Assembly (NCBI GenBank): GCA_000727475.1 | Contig: KL647288.1 | Span: 3,529,604-3,593,603 of the forward strand | Direction: 5' to 3' | Length of the DNA: 64,000 bases | From: Sarcocystis neurona | Taxonomy: Eukaryota > Apicomplexa > Conoidasida > Eucoccidiorida > Sarcocystidae | Shown: positions 46,801 to 58,151 of the stretch, in pieces | How positions within the stretch are numbered: position 1 is the first letter of the stretch | Layout: every line of letters begins with the position of its first letter | Made by a program: the position numbers and the translations under genes | The notes under the pieces: model-generated | Seen by the model: only the letters and a program-made list of their open reading frames with translations | Told to the model about the DNA's origin: nothing | Database searches by the model: none

Positions 46801-49199
46801 CAGTGGCGTTTGCAGAAGCAGAACTGGAAGGTGCAACTTAGGGCCCGTCAACTTTCCACTTGCCATACGTCAAGGGACTGACGCTCAAAAGCCATACCAG
46901 AACTCTTGAAAATTTTCAAAAGGGTTGGGCAAGTTGCGATTTTCCACCGAAGAGTAAGCCGGGTGGCATCTCTGTACTAGTAGTCTGCATGCGTATCGAT
47001 AGCGGTCGTGCATGCGGCAGTGGGAATGCGAAAGAAACGGCGAGTATATTTTCCATTCGACTTTTATGTAATCTCGTCGCTGCCTCCTTTGTTTTCACGC
47101 GCGGCTAAAGGTCTCCACAATACTGTGTCGTCCTATGGTCTCGCGTATCTCGTCGTCTCACTGCTTCTCTCGTCAATCACGTGCGTTGTCTATGTTGCAT
47201 TAGTTTTCTACCCGTTCACACTCGTTTCCCAGCCCTTCGCTTCTTCGCTGTATCTTCCTCCTGTTTGCTCTCACTCGTCCCCCCAGTAGGCAGTGCTGAA
47301 GGACTGAGACTGCTGCTTTACGCGTTCAATCGCCAGGTGAACTAATAATGTGTTGCTCCTACCGTACGGAAGCATCTACAAAAGTCTCACAAGACACGTG
47401 TACCAGAAAATACTGCAGCGGCTTCTTGTGCAGGTGGCCTCACCTGTTCCTACCTCTCAAAGCCACGTAACCCCTGCAACTTCTTCTTCCTGCGTGTTTG
47501 TCCTAACGTACATTTTATTCACACAATAGTAGGCGTGGTCCAGCTTACGTCACGAACGTAGTACAGCTGCTTCTTTTGCATGCACATATATATATATATA
47601 TGCAGACGTGTACATAAATGTATGCGTCACGACTTGTTTACGAAAGGCAGGGCAGCTGTTTTTTTGACGAGTCACCCATACATACGTCTGTATACTTTTA
47701 TGACCTTTTGGCTATCTCCGCGGACAGACGTCTTGGACGGGCACTCCAACCAGAAGTTTGTCACTAGAGTCACACCCCTCGTGGCCTTGGCATTTTGCGT
47801 CCTCGAGAGCGCAGTTCCTGTCTTTTTCCTTACTTTCTTGTGTGTATACATTTCTGCCTAGATATACACTAATTCTTTCCCGCTGCCCTCTCCTGAACGT
47901 GGAATATCGCGAACTTGTTGTCAGATACTGAGTTGCTGCAGTTTCTTCAAGCCAAGCAGCGGGCGCTACACTGGGTGCCGCTGCAGTTTTTGTTACGCAG
48001 GGCTGTCCCTGGAGGAGCAGATGTGCCTGCAGCAGTCAAAGCAGCAGCAAGACCAACAGCATCACGATAGCAGTAGCAGGAGCGACACCAGGAGCAACAC
48101 TAGCAGCTCCTGTTGCATTCTGGCGCATTTCGGTTGAAGCTGCTGGTGGCGGGCGCCGGCTGCAGTGCCGGGAGTTCGAGAAGCTGCACAGGACAGCGGC
48201 AGACGTCGCGGAGAAAATTTGGCAACAGCTGCAGCAGCAGCGGAATCGCACGACCACCACCAGCGGCAGCATCATCAAGACGGCAGGGAAAGCAGTAGCA
48301 GTAGGAGCCAGGAGCCCATGTATCAACAGCACTGGGAGAGAGCGACAGGAACGCGGTTGCACAACAGCGGGAACAGCGATCGTTTCCTTCACGCCCTAAA
48401 GCGAGAGCAACAACACAGCGCTGCAGCAGCAGCAGGCGACGACAGAAAGGTAGGGGACAGCAGAGAACTTAGGAACAGCAGCACAGCCTAAGGAGCAGCC
48501 GGACAAATCAACCGCGGGGGCAGAAGCAACGCGAGAATAGCAGCCTTGCAGGTCGACGGCGAGAGCACTTGATCGACCACGCGGGGCAGAGCGACGGCAG
48601 GAGGGGCAACCTTGAGGCAGGAGCGCAGCGAGAACCGCAGAAGGTTCTGCAGCAGCAGCAGCAGCAGATAGGCTCGTAGCAACGGCTGCAGCAGCAGCAG
48701 CGGCTGCAGCAGCATCAATCTGTAAGGATGCAAGAGTATTGCCGGTCAGTGCTGCTACATTTCCGTCCAGTTGCGGCAGCGTCAGCAGCGCCGATCCCTC
48801 CCCAAAAGAAGAAGGCGCAGCCGGCTACCACTACTTAGCTGACGATTTGCTTACCATATGCGGATTTTCATTTCATTTACGTACTTTCACACTCTCGCGT
48901 GAATTGTGCCTCCGTCCTTACCAGCCGTGGCTCGTTTCCGGCATCTCTGGGGGGGTCCGTCGCGTCTCCGTCCCGTCCGTCCTGTCCCCGCGACCGTCTT
49001 CGTCTCGCAGGTAATGCCTGGCTTGCGCGCCGTGTCTGTTGCGCGACATCGCTCGCGGGCACGTGCACGTATTTGCATTTTCGAGTGTTACGTCCTGCTT
49101 ATACAGGTAGGTGCGGCGCTGCTGCTGGTGCTGCTGCTGCTGATTTCGCTGCTGCTACTGCTGCTGGTTTGTCTGCAGCTGCATTTGCTGCAGAAGAGG
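43829..49199. other. Repeat-rich intergenic DNA, missing 5' exon(s) of NTMT1
   Basis: Contains TG/TA microsatellites, CTG/CAG-rich blocks (45.3-45.8 kb, 48.0-48.75 kb) with long low-complexity frames on both strands, and a calmer 46.6-47.5 kb stretch. A minus-strand frame with an ATG (near 45254) reading MEQISHEAARGRLSAQER is a possible first exon for the methyltransferase, but I could not join it. No gene in this stretch is supported. Confidence 0.5.
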
Positions 49200-49587
49200 A
49201 TGCGTGGTCGTGGAGGGAGCCGCAGGCTGCGAGGAGCAGCAGGAGGCAGGGAGAGCGCGCGCAGTGGTGCTGCTGCTGCGGTTGGCGCTTCTGCGGTGGG
49301 GAAGCGCGCGCAGAGGATGGGTGAACAGCACCAGCAGCAGGTCTCTGCCCGTGGGGGCGGGCTTTCTGGTGCTGCTGGCCGAAACGCTAAACGCGTCTTC
49401 AGCGTGCAGGTCGGCAGCGGCAGAGGGAAGCAGCAACGGCGCAACACGTCTGCAAGTGTTGGTGCCTCCCTGGGTGCAGACGACGAAGAAATTCCGTCCG
49501 ATGATGAAGAAGTTCTGGGGGCCGCTGATTCGGACTCGGACACCCCACCCCGGAAGCCGCGCAGCGATACGCATGCAGATAATGAAA
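49200..49587 (+). CDS. RRP9: RRP9 exon 1
   Basis: ATG at 49200 was chosen because it gives a basic nuclear N-terminus (MRGRGGSRRLRG); an upstream in-frame ATG at 49014 would add an implausible poly-Leu stretch read from CTG repeats. The exon ends with DSDSDTPPRKPRSD and one base of a codon, at a perfect GTAAGT donor after 49587. Confidence 0.75.
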
Positions 49588-52500
49588 GTAAGTATGCAGG
49601 GACTGGCGGCTTCTGCTGCGATCGACCCTGCTGTCGTGCTGGAGCTGGTGCTGCTGCCGAAGACTGAAAAAGGCACACGACATGCAGCTGCGGCTGCTGT
49701 TCTCTCGGCAGCATGAAGGTGGGCGTCCACCAGCAGCGTGGCTGCTGCCGCTGCTGGCACGCACGGGGCGGTCGTTCCGGTACGAAGCGTGTGCACCACC
49801 GCACGCTACTGCTGCTCCAGCAGACGGCCAAAGAGGAAGAAGAGAAGAGCGTTAGACACCGGCGTTTTTCGCCACCGTGTGCTGGTGCTGCTGCAGAAAG
49901 TAGCGAGGCACTCCGGTTGCTGCTGCAGCATCGGGAACAGCTGTACGAACTAGCAGCATCGCTGGAGGCCCTGCGCAGACGGAAGTGGCGGAAGAAGAAA
50001 TTTGTCGGTGGGGGCCGACGCACACAGATGATGTCGTCTGTTTTAACTTGGTGGCGCGCATTCTGGATTTCTCATTCATGCGTCCTTTTCAACAGAGTGG
50101 TTTACCCGCGCGTGGATCTCTTTTACTTCCTGTCGCCAGGCACACTCAAGTCCATGTGTGGCTCTGTGTTTCACTATCTCTGTATGCATGTAGGGACGTG
50201 AGTGTCGCTTTGCTTTTCTTTCATGCCTTCAGTTTTACTTCTGGGCTCGTGTTTTTGCTCTTACTTTGTCGTCCACGTACACCTACGTGGGTGTGGCCGC
50301 GCAGACGTGTCTCCCTCGGCGTAGGTGCAGATGTCTGCAGATGCGTTTTTACTCGTTTGGAGGTATGCATAGACTTGGCCACCGACGGGTCCAGACAGGC
50401 AGTCGCGTGCTACGTTCCTTTTTCCTTCTGTCTGTCTATACGCGCAAATACATGGATATTCACATAAGCCGCGAACCCGTCGTCCTCGACCACTTCAAAC
50501 AGCACGCCTCAAAACTACACAAGCCAGATTTTCCTATCTCTTTCTCTCTCCGTATGTATGGGTACACGCATGTGTGTAGGTGCAGACATCCTCTGCGCAA
50601 CCGTCTTCTGTCTGTACACGTACAGGTGAGTATTTCTTGACGGACTACCAGCGTTGTAGGGTGATGCGTGAGGTGCTGCATCTGATCTACAGAGGACGTG
50701 GAAGAAGGAGGCGAGGACGAGCAGCGGCTGCGCATGGCACGGGCGTTTTTGCAGGAGCTCGCTGCTCGTCGAGGCGTCCACCGGAAAGCAGCAGCAGACA
50801 AGGAGGGACAAGAGAGCGACGCTTCTTCTGAAGAGGGAGACGGTGAAGGACAGGAGGAAGAAGAAGAAGCGGGAGAAGGCGATGCTTCACTGGCGTCGCT
50901 ACTCAGGAGGCAGGCAGACGCAAGGGTAAACAGCAGAGCTGCCAGCACGTGCGTGGTGTCCATGTCTTGATTTCTCCATGCTTGTGTAAATATCTCTGCA
51001 GGTACACATGTATTTCCTCTCTCTATGCACACATGTTGCATGTCTTCGTGGCCACACATATGTGTGTTTGTGTGCGAGCACACACTCGTGTCTGTACGTA
51101 CGTGTAGAGGTACGCGAATGAGCATGTGTATATATGTACCTGCTTATGGATGGGGGTAGGTGTGTCTCCAGGAGTAGGCACTTGTGTGTCGTTGTGTACA
51201 TGCGTGTCCACGTTTATGTTTACGGCCGCCGGCAGATATGCTCATGTGGTCGTCGGGTTGTACAAGTGTATACGTATGGGTGTGGTGTGGGCAAATCTGA
51301 ATTTTCCGCTGCAGGAAAGTCGGAACAGCTACCTGCTACCTCTCCTTTACTTGTATGTGCCCCGCTGTCGCTGCTGATGCCGCTGAGTCGGGTGAGGCTA
51401 CTTTTGTGGTGGTGCGCGGCTGCTGCAGACTCCGCACGCGTTTCGGGAGACGCCTGCCTCGCTTGGGCTGCGCTTCAATGTCTTCCTGCGAGGCCACAAG
51501 CTGCCTGTGACGTGTGTGGCCGCTCCGGGGATGGGAGACGCGTCCGAGCAGCAGCGGCAGCAGGAGTTTGTCAGTGCAGCTTCCTCAACTGCACCGTCGC
51601 TGGATCGACACATATATACCGGAGGGAAGGATTGCTGCGTACTGCGCTGGGATTTACAAGAAGAAAAGAAAGTTGTGTTTCAGGGAAGACGCAACGATTT
51701 TCACTGCGGCGGCCACTTTCGCCCGGTCCTCGGTCTCTGCGTAGCTCCCGATGAATCCTTCTTTTGCTCTGTAGGTGCAGATCAGCTCCTACGAATCTGG
51801 GACTACCGTACCAGCACTACCAAGTAAGCGCACACTTGCGACTGTGTGCCAGCACTTGCTTGGAGCTTCCAGTCGCTGAGCTGCACTGAGCGACTCTTCT
51901 CCTGCGTCGAGTTGCTATTGCTGCCAGGTGCTGCTACTTCTGGTCTTCGTTATTATCAGTTGCCACTGCTGCTGGTTTCTTGAATGCCGCTGCTGCAGAT
52001 TGCAACTGGTAGTATGGTGTCAGCGCTGCTGGCCGGTCCTCGTGCCGCTGGTGGGTGCTGCTGCCAGGGGTCGATTAGCCATCTTTACGCGACTCCGGGA
52101 GAAATGCCAGGCTCTGCGCGTCTCCGCGCTGTATACTGTAGCACTGCCAACTAGCAGGGTAGCTGCGCCCGACATAGTGGTACCCGTTCGCCTCTACTGC
52201 GGCGCTGCTGGAAGGCTGTCAGGCTTCACGGTAGCGAGCGATTCGCGTGTGTCTCGCGTTTTGTCTCTACGACTTCGCGCTTCAGCACGATCGTAAAAGC
52301 AGCGCTGCTGCCGCTGTTACGGAAGCTGATGTTCTGCTCGTGTTGGTGTTGCCACCCGCGTTATTGCTGCCGCTGTTGTGACTGCTCCGGTGCTACTGTG
52401 TTGCCGCCGCGGCTGGTGCGTGGTCTCTACATCTTTCGCGTAGACAGTACAGACGACGTGGCTCGACGTCAGAGGTGTCGTATTGCTGCCGGTGCTGCTT

Positions 52501-55500
52501 GAAATGTGGCCATCCGTCGTATCTTCTAGTGCGCATGCGCCTCCGCGTCGTTGGTTTCCGCCACGAAGGTAAGGGAACAGATACACTATATCCTGACATA
52601 TTGAAAGAATTTCCACGAAAACTCTTTCTGCAGATGTCCCGGCTCGGCGTGATGCCTGCATTTGTGTGCGGCTGTTGGAATAATGCGTTCACTGCTTTCC
52701 GCCGCTACAGGTGCGTAGCAGCTTTGCGCGGGCACAACGGCGCCATCTCTAGCGTAAAACTGAACAGCTGGCCGTCAGCCGGGGCAGGCGGGGGCACAGG
52801 ATCTTCATTCTACCCCGGCACCCAATCCTTCTCTTCGGCGGGAGATATTGAGGTTATTACCTGCGGCGCGGACAAATCCATTAAGTTGTGGAATTTAGCC
52901 CTGCGTGCGTGCCTCAACAGCTACTTCGGTCACACAGCACCCGTCAACGCCATGGACGTGATGCTGCCCAACAGACCTCTCACCGTTGGGGAGGACTGCA
53001 CAGCAAGAAGCTGGAAGGTCAGCTGGTGGCTATTTTTACGAGCGTCTGTCCTAGACATTGCGCATACACAGAGACAGACATATATGTCAGCAGGGATAAG
53101 GTCGTTTGAACGAATATGCACATGCCACCCAGAGTTTTAGAATTCTAGCCGCAAGTTGCTTGTGTGTTTATGCGAACGCACGTATATTCATCCGTACTCA
53201 TTGACGTCTGTGTAGAGGTGCTCTGAGGAAGCAATGGGTGCCTTCCTTCTGGAAGCAGCAACGCGCTTCGCCCTACCAGAAGGCAGAACATAGTGTGCGT
53301 GCCCTTTGCAGGAAACTTTCGCCGAGGTGTCCCGTCTGCTGCGTCGTTAGAGGGATGCTGCAGCTCAACGACCGCAGGGTAGTTGATCGGCCGAGAAAGC
53401 CAGTAGATGCGGTGTCGAGGCCCACCTGTTGTCGCCGCCCTGCAGTTGCTGCGCGAGGAGTCCGGTGTTACGTCGACGTAGTCTAACCCACGGGCGTGTA
53501 GGCGCCGTGTTTAGAGGCCTGTGATATATAGGCGTTTTGTTATGTTACAGACCGAAGGTGTAGGGAAACCGTATATTAAGTGCAGAGAGACATACGTGGT
53601 ACGTGGCTGGCTGCTCTCCTTATATATCTACAAGGCGCGTCGTCGGAGTGGCGTCGCTGTGGCTCCGCAGCTAGTGCAGCACCTTTGAGGAGCTAGACGC
53701 GTAACTGCGATAGTGAGCACGTATGTAAGCATCACGTGGGATATTTCCTTGGTGTCCTAGCGTTTTTCCCGTGACCTCGGAAGTGGCTACCTCTTTGTGC
53801 GCAGACGGGATAAAGGCGCACGGTGCGACCGCGTCTGTTGAGCGCGCAGGCGACAGCCGCGGAAGCTCTGTGAATCTCTATGTTAGCTTAAAGGGAAGCT
53901 TTATACGTCTCTGGCGTTTGAAAGCAAGCGATACATATGATGCCGGACGGTGAATCGTAATGGAAAGTGCCACGGCTTACAAGTGGGGGTTCAACTCCTG
54001 CAGGGCTTTGTAGATCACTCTGTACGCCGCAGTCACAGTGAACACGTACAAGCGCGTCAACTAACAGAGACGGTGCTCATACGTTCAGCCAGACAGGAGA
54101 AGGTCCCACCCCGCCAGCTTGACATCACTCCTCAGAGGTGACACACGCGTGCGTACGTTCCTAAGCAGCCTCTCAAAATAGCCGTCACCACTCTTACACC
54201 TACGTGTGGATACTCTGAAGTATACGTGTACATCCACGTGTATGTATGTACATATATATGCGCGTAGTTGACCTGGTACGTATTGTTCGGATCGCTGCGT
54301 TAGTATCTTCAGCAGCAGATACTGCGTCCTTGTGGACGTCGCTGGACAGAATGCTTCTGTGTGCGCACAGATATAGTCTTATGTAGCAGCGTGTCTCCAC
54401 AGGCCGAAAGTGCGAACAACGCGGGGAACATTTGTAGGATTACAGGAGATGCATCAGAGGAAATATGCAGAAGGGGAGCCACGTCGTGAGAGTCAACTCG
54501 GAACATATGGAGCGTACAGAGACAATGAGCAGTAGTCCAGTGTGTAGAAAATGAAAACGCACGTACCAGACGACAATGCTGGAGCATCACGTGAGAGCTT
54601 AGGCGGGCGGTGCCGCGTTCTGGACCTGTTCACCTCAGACGGAAGCGCGTCAGGCGTCTTGAGGGATCCACGCAGGGGTGCCTGAAAGCCAGCACGTGTA
54701 TCGGCGACTCTTCTGTCTACCAGTGTTTGTGTCTCTATGTATATGTGTATGTATTCCTAAGTCTGTTGATGAGGTTGACTATACGAGAGCTCGCCTAAGC
54801 CATAGATATGACGTAGCTCTCTCCCGCTTGGGTTACATATATATATATATATGTATATGTCCATGTCCGTAGGGACATATGGATCGTGTCTGCGCGTGCG
54901 GACGTGTATCGTGAGTGGATACTCTTTGCGTTTCCCTCAGTGAAGAGTGTGGAACGCGCGCGCCGTGTGGATGCATGCTTTCACCTGAAGCGTACACATA
55001 TTTTATACGTATGTGTGTTTGCGTCGATGGTTACACGCCGGTGGACATGTGCTGGGGACGCGTACTAAACACACACTTCTGTATACTTACGTGCCTGTGT
55101 GCGGGCGTGACTGTGCCAGAACGATAAACGCGCACTGTAGTTTTTTTAGTAACGGATGTCTGTCAAACTCGTGCAGCACTGTATATATACACATATATAT
55201 GTATATATATACATGTGTATGGTTGGGTCTACCGTTGCACCAGCGATTTACGCACTACACGAATACATTCCTGTGTATATACACGTCTCTCTGTGTGCCT
55301 TTCCACTCTCGTGTCTGCTTTGTTATGGTGCAGCTGGTACAGGACACGCACTTGGTTTTTTCTCCGCAGCTGACATCCGTAGACGCATGCTGCTATCTGA
55401 CGCCTTCTCTCTTCGCATGCGGCACTCAAGGGGGGGTGGTGTCGCTGTATTCTACACTGCAGAAGAAGCCGATTGCGGCTGTACAGCAACGACCGCCATC

Positions 55501-58151
55501 GTCGAGGAGCCCGAAAGCAGGTGCCGACAGCAGCAGCAGGAGGGGTATCACAGCGATGGCAGCACTGCGAAGGAGCGACGTGTTTTTCACCGGTTCGGAG
55601 GGAGGCGCAGTGCAGATGTGGCGAGCAAAGAGGACGAAGAGGAAAGAACGGGCAGGTAGGCGAGACAGCCGTGGATATCTAACGAAGTGGATTACCAAAA
55701 GTAAAAAGCATCTCGTCACCGACACCGCCGACGCGCGTGCGTCTTGCGTGTGTTGTATGTATTCTTATTCCGAAAAGTGCCTCGATGCCCTACATATGTG
55801 TTGATATGTGTACCTGTATATGTCTACTGCATGCGCAGACGTACTTCTCCGCGACAGTCGCATATGTGTGTACATTTCTACTTGTGTGTGCTCTTGTATA
55901 CGCATGTGTACCGACATGTGTGCGTATATATATGTAGACGATTACGTACATGTTTCTACGTTTGCGGCGGCAAATTCTGAACACGCTGTCGGTAGATATC
56001 TACTGGTAGAGCTAGGCAGAAATATTGTGAGAAAGACGAACGTGGGACGGTTGCGGGTGGTGACTTAATGTCTTTATGGAGTTGCACAAAGGCGTTGCGG
56101 TGCCCGGCGCCCCCACCGGTGGAGGGATGTCTCGTGTGCATTACTGTGTACGGAGACGCAGCTCGCATACGTAGATATCAGGATTCGGTTTGTGAAAAGC
56201 CGCTAGCGCTCTACGCACAATTCGTGAGTGGCCCTCTCACCCTGCAGAATCTTCTCTGTAGTCCAGTGCTGTTGCGCTCTGTCTGACACACTGTTGTTTT
56301 ACGTTGTTTCCTCCCGGTCTCTACCGTCTTTTTAGTAGGGCGCCCGGGTGCTGGTTATCTTCCGTGGCTGCCTGCAAACTACTTGGACGTGGAGTGACTG
56401 TCGCATTCATTGTGTGCTCGCAGGGGCCTTCCACAGGGTAACTGTCTCGCTGCGTGTACTAGAAACCTTAAGAGAAGATGTACGGGTCTTGCTGATATAA
56501 AAGACCCTGGCGGTCACGTGCTGAACATTCTCAAATAAAGGTTTTCATTTTTGTACTGACATAGGACCCTATTTCCCATCAGTCTTGTCCTAGTTTTGAA
56601 TTCGCCTTTTTTGACCAGCAAATAAACTCCATAACAGTGGGGAGGGCGTGTAGTCACGTCATCCGTGATCACGTGAACTCGGAAAGGTCACCATCACGTT
56701 TGACCGTGTATATTGGTTCACTGGGACTTATGTACGTAAAATGCAGTTTCTTTTAGTAGTAAAACTGCCGTCTCCATCGACATGTTCAAGCCTGTCAAGT
56801 CTTCCTTGCAGCGGGAGGACACGGTTGGTATCCGTGTTATAGAGACTCGCATATAAACTTCATGTGTCTTGTAGTTACAGCGTGACCAGTCTATTCCACG
56901 TTATCACCTCTACCAAATTGGCTCACAACTTTTTTACCTTCAAGTGATCACCTTTAGAGATCTAATTAGAACGGTCAACGCAAAGGCAACTGTGCTGTAG
57001 CCACAGTTTCAGCTTGCGAATTCTTACAGTCGAGACTCTCAGGTAAGCTCCCACCATTGGGGGGTAGGCCATCCGTAGTTTAAGTGTGTGTGTCACTCAC
57101 AAATAACACGAGAGATGTCAGTGAATCTGCTTGACGCTGCACACGTCAGGCTTAGAATATAGGTTGCCGCTCATCGGCCGTGGTCTGCAGCCTACGTGAG
57201 TGTACGCTCTGATGGTTTTTTGTAATGTCTCCCTTGCTGTCCTGGACGAGAACCAAGTACCTTGTATCAACAACCAGCCTGTACTGATGCCGTCGTCTGT
57301 TCTCTGTCTATCCCACCCCAGCGGTCACACACCCGCAACTTCGTCTTTTTGGTAGGGGCACGTTGTCTCGAGTCTCTGGATCCTTTTGGGACACAATGAG
57401 TACTGCTTGAGGATGAGTATACGTCGAGCTTCCAATGCACAGTATACGCTGACAGCGTCCCTATATATGTGTGTGTCTGTATGTGTGTATATATATATAG
57501 ATATGCGTATGGAATTCAGCTTTCACGAAGGAGTTGTACTCCAAACAGAAGTCGCACGTGGGGCGTGGATGTGAAGTCCTACGTAGGTGCTCGTAGAGGA
57601 CGACCAACTCTTGCAGGCAGTGCACAGTCCGAATGTCTGCGGTGCACCCTGTTACTGAGCCGTATGTGTATGTGTACACGTACACATCTGCTCATACATA
57701 CATATATGTAGTCCTCTGCTCTTTGTTGCTGATGACAGCAAACCGATTGAAGAGAGGTCGCGGCTCTGCGGTTTGCGCGTGTTTATCTGTGTCAACGTGT
57801 GTACGTATGTGTGTGTGTTTGTGTGTTTGTGTATGTCTGCGTATATGTGTGTGTGTGTGTGTGCGGGCATCTGTGTGAATGTGCGTAGAGGATGGTGATA
57901 GTTGCGCTGGAGGCGCCAATTCAGCTTCTCTGCAACTAGCTAGCCACGGTCACGTGAACGGGGTTGTAACGTCTCTCTGCCTCACGCCGTCGGAACACAC
58001 TTTAGTAGCTGCTGTTAGCAAGGAGAGCCGTTTGGGCCGGTGGACTGTGGACAAGGAAGCACGGAACGGCATTGCCCTATTCAGTGTCTCGCACGAAGAG
58101 GAGGACACTCATGCAGGAGTCGGTGCAGAAGAGGACGCGTATACAGACTAG
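49200..58151 (+). CDS. RRP9: U3 snoRNP WD40 protein RRP9 (U3-55K)
   Basis: Gene-level entry. RRP9 binds the B/C motif of U3 snoRNA and is part of the small-subunit processome in the nucleolus, needed for early cleavages of pre-rRNA. Six plus-strand exons (49200-49587, 50693-50925, about 51429-51823, 52711-53017, 55334-55655, 57889-58151) sum to 1908 bases, exactly 636 codons, with GT-AG ends and matching phases. The N-terminus is basic, then acidic with DEEIPSDDEE and PRKP as in animal RRP9; next comes the helix RLRMARAFLQEL; then WD repeats such as GGKDCCVLRWDL, ITCGADKSIKLWN and GEDCTARSWK; the last repeat has the family signature SRLGRWTVDKEARN. The human protein is 475 residues; the excess is low-complexity insertions. 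A short exon between 50926 and 51428 may be missing. Confidence 0.88.
50693..50925 (+). CDS. RRP9: RRP9 exon 2
   Basis: After the acceptor TGATCTACAG the first two bases complete a Lys codon from exon 1. It encodes an acidic run then EQRLRMARAFLQELAARR, matching the KKLRLAKLYLEQL helix of animal RRP9, and a Glu-rich insert. Ends in phase 0 before GTAAAC. Confidence 0.85.
51429..51823 (+). CDS. RRP9: RRP9 exon 3 (first WD repeats)
   Basis: Acceptor GGCTGCTGCAG. Reads FRETPASLGLRFNVFLRGHK, then PVTCVAAPG, HIYTGGKDCCVLRWDL and the next blade ending ADQLLRIWDYRT. Donor GTAAGC after 51823 leaves two bases. The exact 5' edge is uncertain by up to 33 bases and a short preceding exon may exist. Confidence 0.85.
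52711..53017 (+). CDS. RRP9: RRP9 exon 4
   Basis: Acceptor CGCTACAG; one base completes Lys, then CVAALRGHNGAISSVKL. A Gly/Ser-rich insert of about 25 residues precedes VITCGADKSIKLWNL and GHTAPVNAMDV, and the exon closes with ARSWK in phase 0 before GTCAGC. Confidence 0.9.
55334..55655 (+). CDS. RRP9: RRP9 exon 5
   Basis: Acceptor TTATGGTGCAG, phase 0. Reads LVQDTHLVFSPQLTSVDACC, FACGTQGGVVSLYS and, after a Ser/Arg-rich insert, GITAMAALRRSDVFFTGSEG and QMWRA. Donor GTAGGC. The preceding intron is 2316 bases long. Confidence 0.88.
55656..57888 (+). other. RRP9: RRP9 intron 5 with a repeat-poor island
   Basis: A 2233-base GT-AG intron. Its flanks are TA/TG microsatellite DNA, but about 56.0-57.43 kb is free of microsatellites and looks like the repeat-poor segments elsewhere in the window. 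No recognisable gene in the island (longest frame about 72 codons at 56068). Confidence 0.6.
57781..57870. repeat. TG-rich microsatellite before RRP9 exon 6
   Basis: Degenerate TGTG tract of about 90 bases ending 18 bases before the acceptor of the last RRP9 exon; it serves as the pyrimidine/T-containing region of the intron end. Confidence 0.85.
57889..58151 (+). CDS. RRP9: RRP9 exon 6 (last)
   Basis: Acceptor GTGCGTAG after a TG microsatellite; two bases complete Glu. Reads GHVNGVVTSLCLTPSEH and SRLGRWTVDKEARNGI, the highly conserved end of RRP9, then an acidic tail and a TAG stop at 58149-58151. Confidence 0.9.

Noticed and set aside
49088..50023. A 311-codon minus-strand frame rich in Ser/Cys/Arg.
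   Set aside because: It is the shadow of RRP9 exon 1 and of CTG-rich intron sequence.
49713..50040. A plus-strand helical frame (LRLLLQHREQLYELAASLEAL) inside RRP9 intron 1.
   Set aside because: Exons 1 and 2 of RRP9 join in phase without it and match the human protein across the junction; an alternative exon is possible but unsupported.
53950..54015. GGTTCAACTCC, a match to the tRNA B box.
   Set aside because: The T stem has a mismatch, and no acceptor stem or A box could be paired around it.
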